Shown one piece after another: positions 58,030-64,000 of a stretch of DNA of 64,000 nt. The stretch's first letter is position 1; every line of letters begins with the position of its first letter. The notes beneath the pieces are model-generated. The model saw only the letters and a list, made by a program, of their open reading frames with translations. It did not search any database and was not told the origin of the DNA. Both the position numbers and the translations under genes were made by a program. The stretch comes from Trileptium ribeirensis (lineage: Eukaryota > Nematoda > Enoplea > Enoplida > Thoracostomopsidae), in assembly GCA_030248225.1 (NCBI GenBank), contig JASANE010012004.1, forward strand, positions 1 through 64,000. Reading direction: 5' to 3'.

Positions 58030-59630
58030 ATAAAACTAATGATACGAATTTTCCCCTTCGAGTTTTAAAGTGGTTGTCTATTATATACTAATTTAACATC
58101 AAGTGAAAGTCATTTAACTTGAACCCTATATAATATAATAATAATAATTGGGAAAGTTTTCTCGTCAACATGGTAAAATTGTGTCACCTTTTACGTGTAA
58201 GTACAACTCAACTATCTTTATATGTGACACATTACATATTAAAATTTACGGATACAGTTGTACACTGCCAGCGTCTCTAGTGCGAGATAGCATTGTTTGA
58301 GCAGCGAGCGAGCATAAAATTTTTAAAACTAATTTTCTTAGACCAGATTCTCAACTAGAATGGAGGATCCTTAGACTTAGGCTATGTTCGACTACTATTA
58401 TATTTTCCAACATAACAATCGCATATGTGAACATTTAATTTCACATTATAATCAGTCATAAGATGGTTCTTTTTGGCGAGCATCACTTATATATAGTGAG
58501 CTATAGCGGATATTAAATCGAGAGAGCTAGAAGCAGAGGGTTTTGGATTAAAATCCGCCATTAAATCAGCATCGCAGACAAGCAGTTCAAGTATTTTTGG
58601 CAGTACCCGGACATTGCAAAATAAAATACCGTACCCGGAATTTTTCGTCAGAAATATCCTAAAAAAACTAGAATACCCGAACCTGGATGCAACTCTAGAA
58701 AACGAAAAATGATGCAGTGAAAAATTTTAAACATGTGTTATCTTTTTTAGAGGTACGTCAGCCATTTATGAGCACAAAACGATCATGTCACACCACGATC
58801 TGTTGTTTTCGATCTAACCCCAAAATTTGCGATGAATGATATTCAGGCATGTATTTTGTCTTTGTAGGCGGCATCTATTAATTTTAGCTACACCTCCCTT
58901 GAAAGAAGTTTCCCGGTAGAGGAATTCCTTATATTAGAAAAATGATAGTTATATTGCTAACTCGCCCATCAAAAGAAAGTAGATGCACAGAACCTTACTA
59001 CTCTATTTGCAATTGACTTAAGAATACATACAAAATATGTTATATACAACGTATTCAGGAGAAAGTTGAGAGTAGGCGGGTCGACCCGCGGCGCCACCAC
59101 TGTTCGCGGGTAGTGTGAGGGAGAAGTGATGTTGAAGATGACAGTTATTGCATCGTGAATGCGTTCTACAAGCGGAGTTCATTAAAGGTTACATCAACGT
59201 AACAATGTTCAAAATTAACACAAAAACTACTAAAGCTGGGGAAGACTTAGTACCAATACACTATATCAAATCCAATGGAGCAAAATTTTGTATCTGCCTA
59301 ATAAGGCCCGGTATGGGACAGATGGTCAACGGTGCGAAGCGGTGAAGAATTTGCTGCCATTCTTACAGCTCTGATTCAGCTACATCGAAACCTTAAACAC
59401 CTTTCCACCTTATGCCAAACGTGGGCAAATGAAACCAACGGAATAGTAACCGAAGCTTGCTAAAGTGCTAAGATAAAACCAGTTTCCACAGCCTCCATCA
59501 TAGACCCATAGATGAATACAGCGGCAGAAAATAGGTGAAGGTGACAGATATGTTCAGCGCATTTCAAGGCCAAAAAGCTTTTATTTCTTAGTTTCTAATA
59601 TATTGATTAAACTAATTGTGGCGCTGTTTG
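58030..59630. other. no assignable gene
   Basis: CGGGTCGACCCG (about 59,078-59,089) is a 12-bp palindrome in a short GC-rich patch. A 65-codon ORF at 59,148 has no recognisable motif. Confidence 0.3.
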
Positions 59631-59639
59631 GGCTGGGGG

Positions 59640-59830
59640 GGGAATCAGCCAATGGTCGCACGCCGCTGAAATTGGTACCTATCGACTTAGCTCGACGAGC
59701 TGAGTTCAAAAATACCGCATACGGCCATTTTTCGAAAAAAAATTTTCATTTTTTTCTGTTTTTACCCAATGGTCCTGTGAAATGTCACCTGAAAATTTTG
59801 AAAAAAAATTTTTTTGCAAAATAGATATGA
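59640..59830 (+). repeat. AB-family repeat, fragment of part B
   Basis: CTATCGACTTAGCTCGACGA, GTTCAAAAATACCGCAT and the TTTTTCG/TTTTCATTTTTTTCTG run correspond to blocks at 52,870-52,960 and 21,130-21,250. It lies 200 bp upstream of the transposase. Confidence 0.5.
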
Positions 59831-60025
59831 TGCACCTAGATCGATCCAGCATTACAGGAGAAACTCAATGGTACCATTCATATCGATATATCTGGCCTCC
59901 CTCTGAAGTTATCCGCAAGAACAGTTAACCACTTCGGAAGTAACCCTTTGGGAACGCTCGATTGATGATTTATTTTCCATTTTTTAATATTCCATTCTGC
60001 ATATTTTACAGCATAATATTAAGCT

Positions 60026-61003
60026 ATGGCAGCACGCGGCAGACCTCAAAATACTAGATTTAACATTTCGTCCCTTAATACTATACTTCCTGAACCTGAT
60101 ATTAACACTTTGCGCATGACCTATAACCAAATGGTGCGTAGAACAAGTACATACGAAGATACTATTGTCCTGCTTGCCCAATGGAGACTTATCGCTAGCA
60201 ACCAACAACGTACATGTGGCGACGCGATGTATTTGGCTGCGCGTCTTGACAAGTACGAATGGCGCTGTAAAAATTGCCGAGCCAAATTATCTATTCGAAG
60301 CGGCTCCTTTTTTCCCGGTCACCGGATCACATTGGAAACGACACACGTGATCATTTCCGGCTACATCAACAACTTGCCGTCAAACTTCATTCGCTTACAA
60401 ACAGGGGTCGTCACAGATACCATTACGAACTGGTACAGCTACTGTAGGGATGTCGCCGTGGCTTACGACCGTGATCATTGGCAAAACAGCATGTTGGGCG
60501 GCCCCGGTATCGACGTAGAAGTTGACGAGTCGAATTTTTTTCGACAAAAATACAACCGCGGCATGCCACGTCGTCAGCATGGTTGGGTGGTGGGCATGAT
60601 TGAACGACAAACGGGCAGGTGTCTACTTTTCCACGTCCCCAATCGCACCATCAACACAATCATGCCTCTAATATTTGAACATATCCGACCGGCAACCCGC
60701 ATCATCACCGACAGCTTCCAGACCTACATCCAAAGACTGCGCCGCCTACTTAGCCCCCAGCAATATACTCACGCCACGGTCAACCACCGTAACCGCCAAT
60801 TCCTTATTCCCGACAAACCCGACGCCCATACGCAAAACATTGATGGTATCTGGGGAAATTTGAAAACCTTCATTCGGCGACGCCAAGGTGTTCCTCATAG
60901 CCTATTCCAGCGAACCCTTATTGAATTTCAATGGCGACGACAATTCGCTGAAAATATTGTCGGTGCACTGATTGCCCAAATCGGAAACATGTATCGCGTC
61001 TAG
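60026..61003 (+). CDS. Merlin/IS1016-like (ISXO2-type) DDE transposase, intact ORF
   Basis: 325 codons, uninterrupted, ATG shortly after a TTTTACAG acceptor-like site. An N-terminal zinc-ribbon-like part has C64 and CKNC (81-84) followed by SIRSGSFF (89-96), a hallmark of IS1595/IS1016/Merlin transposases; the usual first Cys of the C..C pair is replaced (QRTCG), leaving three. The catalytic domain runs from about 160: VEVDESNF (first Asp, D167), HGWVVGMIERQTG, IITDSFQTY (second Asp, D229), TVNHRNRQF, then HTQNIDGIWGNLK (268-280). The third acid, normally Glu in H-T-x-x-I-E-G, is Asp (D273); the following Lys (K280) is kept. Such enzymes cut and paste DNA with 8-9-bp target duplications. Codon use is less AT-rich than the flanks. 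AB repeats lie on both sides. I could not identify its terminal repeats. An active transposon or a domesticated gene are both possible. Confidence 0.93.
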   Translation: MAARGRPQNTRFNISSLNTILPEPDINTLRMTYNQMVRRTSTYEDTIVLLAQWRLIASNQQRTCGDAMYLAARLDKYEWRCKNCRAKLSIRSGSFFPGHRITLETTHVIISGYINNLPSNFIRLQTGVVTDTITNWYSYCRDVAVAYDRDHWQNSMLGGPGIDVEVDESNFFRQKYNRGMPRRQHGWVVGMIERQTGRCLLFHVPNRTINTIMPLIFEHIRPATRIITDSFQTYIQRLRRLLSPQQYTHATVNHRNRQFLIPDKPDAHTQNIDGIWGNLKTFIRRRQGVPHSLFQRTLIEFQWRRQFAENIVGALIAQIGNMYRV

Positions 61004-61039
61004 AGGTTAGTTCCAATGTCTGTAATACGTTTTCTTATA

Positions 61040-61250
61040 GAGTTCTAGATTAAGCCTAACAAAATAAGCCTAAGCCTTAGACTAAGCCTAAGCCGCTGCG
61101 CAGGCTAACTGCCACGGTTTTGGGTGCACAGTACTGGTGCTTCCTCGCCTGCGTTTGCCGGTGCAGTATTTCCGGATTTAGGTAAGCTTTAAGCTTACCC
61201 TAAAACTGAGCCCAGTCTAAACCAAATTTCCAAACATCAAAATATCCATT
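61040..61250 (+). repeat. CTAAGCCTAAGC-rich repeat, AB-like
   Basis: AAGCCTAACAAAATAAGCCTAAGCCTTAGACTAAGCC-type words resemble part A copies at 12,500-12,560, 45,820-45,840 and 46,410-46,460. GTAAGCTTTAAGCTTAC (61181-61197) is an 8-bp inverted repeat around one base. It immediately follows the transposase stop. Confidence 0.5.
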
Positions 61251-61800
61251 TTTCGCTTGCATTCCCGATATCGGGACCCATATCTTCTTATAACGGACAG
61301 TAATCGTCACACCCCATGCATCGCCGTAAAGAACATTGCTTCTTCTATAAAATATCCATATTTGAGCCCAATCGGTCAATCCAATCCAAAGTTATGTCCA
61401 AAAAGGTCAAAAACCAAAATCCATATTTCTAAAAAAAATCCGACCCCTGAAATTGGGCCCCTCTCCTGAACCCCTTTGAAGAGCTAGAGTCCTGAAACAT
61501 TTTCCATTGGAAAGAGCAAAAAAATGGTCCATGGCGGGTTAGGGGGGTGACGATCTTACACGGAGCTTTAGGAAAAAGATTTGCTAAAAAAGCTAAAATA
61601 GCCCCAAAAAATCCAAACAAAAAGAACAATAATTTAGCATCATCAGAAGGTTATACCTGAAAAGGGGCGACCCTGATCTCAAAAAGATCTCTTTTGGTGG
61701 TAAGAGATGATTGGGGTCCAGAGACTATGGGGCTATACTGAAAAGATGGTGGGCCCCTTCTCTGATTTTCCCCCTCAGCCCAATCAGGGCCCTAATATTT
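61250..61800. repeat. unclassified repeat-like sequence
   Basis: Rich in AATATCCATATTT, CCGACCCCTGAAATTGGGCCC and CCAAAAA words and in short inverted repeats (CCCGATATCGGG at 61264-61275). It resembles in style, not in alignable sequence, the foldback element at 45 kb. Confidence 0.3.
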
Positions 61801-62289
61801 TATTGAATAGATTGATTGCACCAAATTCCGCTCGTATTTAATATTTGGAGATCAGACTCGAAGTGTAATCTAAGTCACAATTTATTTTAAAAGCTTTTCC
61901 CTAAATGTTTTATAATTGTCTATTTTCACAGTTGAAGTTACGTAGTGCGTCCGATCCAAAGTGTCGCACCCATTCTTGGACTAGCTCCGCGGTGAATTGT
62001 TTTGTTTTCGCTATACCCTCTAACTCAGTCGGATTTTTATTTTAACAGCTGCGTTACTCTGCAGTCTGAAAGTGCTCTTTCCAGCGTTGCAATCGTATGT
62101 GATTGTCCCATATATACAACTACCATACCCAATGCGAATAGATTCGCTGACCAAGGCCATTTTTATGTTAAAAACTTTTTATGTACCACTTTAGTGTTTA
62201 AGCTCACATATATTTATATATACATATACAAATATTTATAGCATATTTGTATAACTATCTCACGACACTAACTATAGATATTAAAGTTA

Positions 62290-62740
62290 ACCTGTTAGTC
62301 CAAGCTAAGGTCTTTATATGAGACATACACTAAGCCTAACTTTAAGTCGGGGGCTGCCGCACCCAGAACACACCGCCCTAAGCTGTTCTTTTTTCTAACG
62401 TTATAACGGATGGCCCATCATGGTTACTTGTATCCTCATAACTTTCTAACGGTGGGGCAGATTTCAATAAATTACACACCAGTCGATTTGTCTCATCAAG
62501 CCGAGTCGAACGGTGCCCAATATGACCATATTCCCGAAGAAAAAATTTTTGGGTTCCCGAGGGGGAACATTAGTCCCTCAAAATATCGGAAAAACAATTT
62601 TGTCAGGGATGTGGGTAAAATGGGTATTTTCTGAACCAGCTCATCAAGCTGAATCGATTAGTACCAAAATTTTATCTGTATCTTCAAAATTGACGAAATT
62701 CCAACTAGGGGGATAACCGAAAAGACCCAAAATTGTTACA
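62290..62740 (+). repeat. AB-family repeat, parts A and B joined
   Basis: AAGCTAAGGTCTTTATATGA, GCTGTTCTTTTTTCTAACG and ATAACGGATGGCCC (part A) are followed without a break by ATAACTTTCTAACGGTGG, TCTCATCAAGCCGAGTCGAA, ATGACCATATTCCCGAAG and TTCAAAATTGACGAAATTCC (part B). This copy shows that A and B belong to one element. Confidence 0.75.
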
Positions 62741-62759
62741 CTTGTGTGGGGAAAAAGTG

Positions 62760-63210
62760 GAAGGTCCGCGACCTAAGTGGCTCCAGAACAGAAGCACTGA
62801 ATCTACAAGATATGGTGCTAAAGCTCTGATTTCACATCTAAGGCAGAACAAACTTATTAAACTGTATATACGTTTGTATATCCTACCAGGCTACATGAAG
62901 ACATATCAATGTGATTAATACAACATATTGTATCAGTTACACACAAATACCTAGCCAGCATGAAAAACTACCTTACCATCGCACAATATTACGCGTTAAG
63001 CAACTGTATACTGTACCAAAATCGCTAACACCCTGCTCCCTTTAAATTTCTATCTTAACAGAAATGTATCTGTGGTGGTGAGTGTACTTCACTTCTACGC
63101 CACGACGTGCTCAAGGAATTATTATTAAAACGCGTATGAAAAAACTATCATATGTGCGCTGACTGAAAAATAATTCACTAAACCCCAACCACCACCTACG
63201 ACGTATTAAT
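62760..63210. other. no gene seen
   Basis: AT-rich; nothing supported. Confidence 0.4.
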
Positions 63211-63217
63211 ACGAGAG

Positions 63218-63253
63218 TATAAAAATGCGCGACGGTATAACGAAACATTCAAG
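63218..63253 (+). promoter_or_regulatory. possible TATA + initiator core promoter
   Basis: TATAAAAA at 63218-63225 in a locally mixed-composition stretch, with ACATTCAAG about 31 bp downstream (A of TCA near 63,250). No ORF of note follows within the window, so any exon would be short or non-coding. Confidence 0.3.
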
Positions 63254-63254
63254 C

Positions 63255-64000
63255 ACCCACTTGAGCTATGCAATTAATCATAGATCGCATTTTTGTGCAT
63301 ATTATATACACTTAAAACGAACCGCATTGAACGAAAGAAAATGAAAATAAACATTGAGACAGTGTTTCGCGTTTAAATACTCAAATAATTTTAACTATTA
63401 CTGACGTGTGATGCATAATAGGTTTGAATTATATATATCAGGACACACTATCAACGCTCTCGGTGAAAGCGTTTGATCTATAGCAAACGATCGATCGGCA
63501 ACACTAACGTGGGTAGCCCAAATATTAAAGTAAACGATTACTGGATACTAGTCCCATTAAGTCGCGAGGATATAAGCTGTTCATAGTATCTGTCACGTAC
63601 CCGTGGCGAAGACATTCAGTATAATGGTTCCCATCCATTCGGTAACTATTAGAAACGACAGTGCAGATCCATTCTTAACATTGGGGGCCCGAAAACTATT
63701 GCGACATACAACTACAAGTTTTTGAGATATGGTCTGCAAAATATTGGGGGCCCGGCTCCCGACCTCCCCCCCCCCAAACTTGCACTTATGATACAGGTAA
63801 CCATCGCTGCATAATCCCGGTCAGTTAAAACATTTGGAGTTAACGATAGTTTGAAAGCAAAAACGCGATTTTGTGAAAAAGTGTTTTTAAGTATAACGAT
63901 ATTCCTATCAGCAATAAGACCAACGTCTATATATTTAGACATTATTTTAAGCAAACGAGGGTGTCCTAAACTTAATTTTCAAACAGGAATGTGTCGGAGC
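63255..64000. other. no gene seen; short C10 run
   Basis: GGGGGCCCG occurs at 63,684 and 63,747 and a run of ten C at 63,766-63,775. They may belong to an old DNA element. Nothing else supported. Confidence 0.3.

Overview
This is an AT-rich, repeat-dominated piece of a eukaryotic nuclear genome, most likely an invertebrate animal. The reasons are spliced host exons for animal-wide proteins (a TRAPPC3/BET3 last exon and a POP5-like exon), hAT elements and MITEs with 8-bp target duplications, a Merlin/IS1016-type transposase, a decayed Ty3/Gypsy integrase and several satellites. There are no operons or bacterial features. I cannot name the species. Boundaries are read by eye; values for identity and period are approximate.

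Layout. 1-11.3 kb: no recognisable coding sequence except a few unassigned ORFs, but an unusual density of short, nearly perfect stem-loops (best at 3.69-4.41 kb), a 45-bp minisatellite, a 170-bp tandem repeat whose units each keep one stem-loop, and a possible TATA/initiator promoter with a GTAAGT donor near 5.9-6.1 kb. The TRAPPC3 last exon (11,323-11,517, + strand) follows, so this stretch is probably its last intron or an insertion in it. 12-17 kb: hAT-like elements, a 374-bp MITE with 15-bp inverted ends and two tandem duplications. 17-20.7 kb: little that can be assigned. 20.8-25.6 kb: a dispersed repeat family (called AB here), a Gypsy integrase relic and degenerate tandem repeats. 25.6-26.7 kb: a clean 1,133-bp hAT element. 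27.0-27.3 kb: POP5-like exon. 28.6-35.5 kb: a ~6.9-kb compound structure bounded by inverted 113-bp minisatellite arrays and enclosing a 1,272-bp hAT element and a 358-bp satellite. 36.5-41.2 kb: a 27-bp minisatellite, a G-run array and a 3-kb, 61-bp satellite with higher-order structure and a corrupted centre. 41.9-43.1 kb: a TA-flanked element with ~110-bp inverted ends, then three copies of a 12-bp palindrome. 44.4 kb: possible signal-peptide exon. 45-46.5 kb: a 597-bp foldback element and an inverted-repeat element nested in an AB copy. 48-50 kb: tandem arrays. 54.9-58.0 kb: two more hAT MITEs. 60.0-61.0 kb: the only long intact ORF, a 325-codon Merlin-like transposase, with AB repeats on both sides.

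The genes do not form a pathway. The window is mostly a record of cut-and-paste DNA transposition (hAT, Merlin, foldback and TA-target elements) and tandem amplification around a few host exons. The two most unusual items are the hairpin-rich domain at 1-10 kb and the intact Merlin-like transposase carrying Asp at the position of the third catalytic acid.
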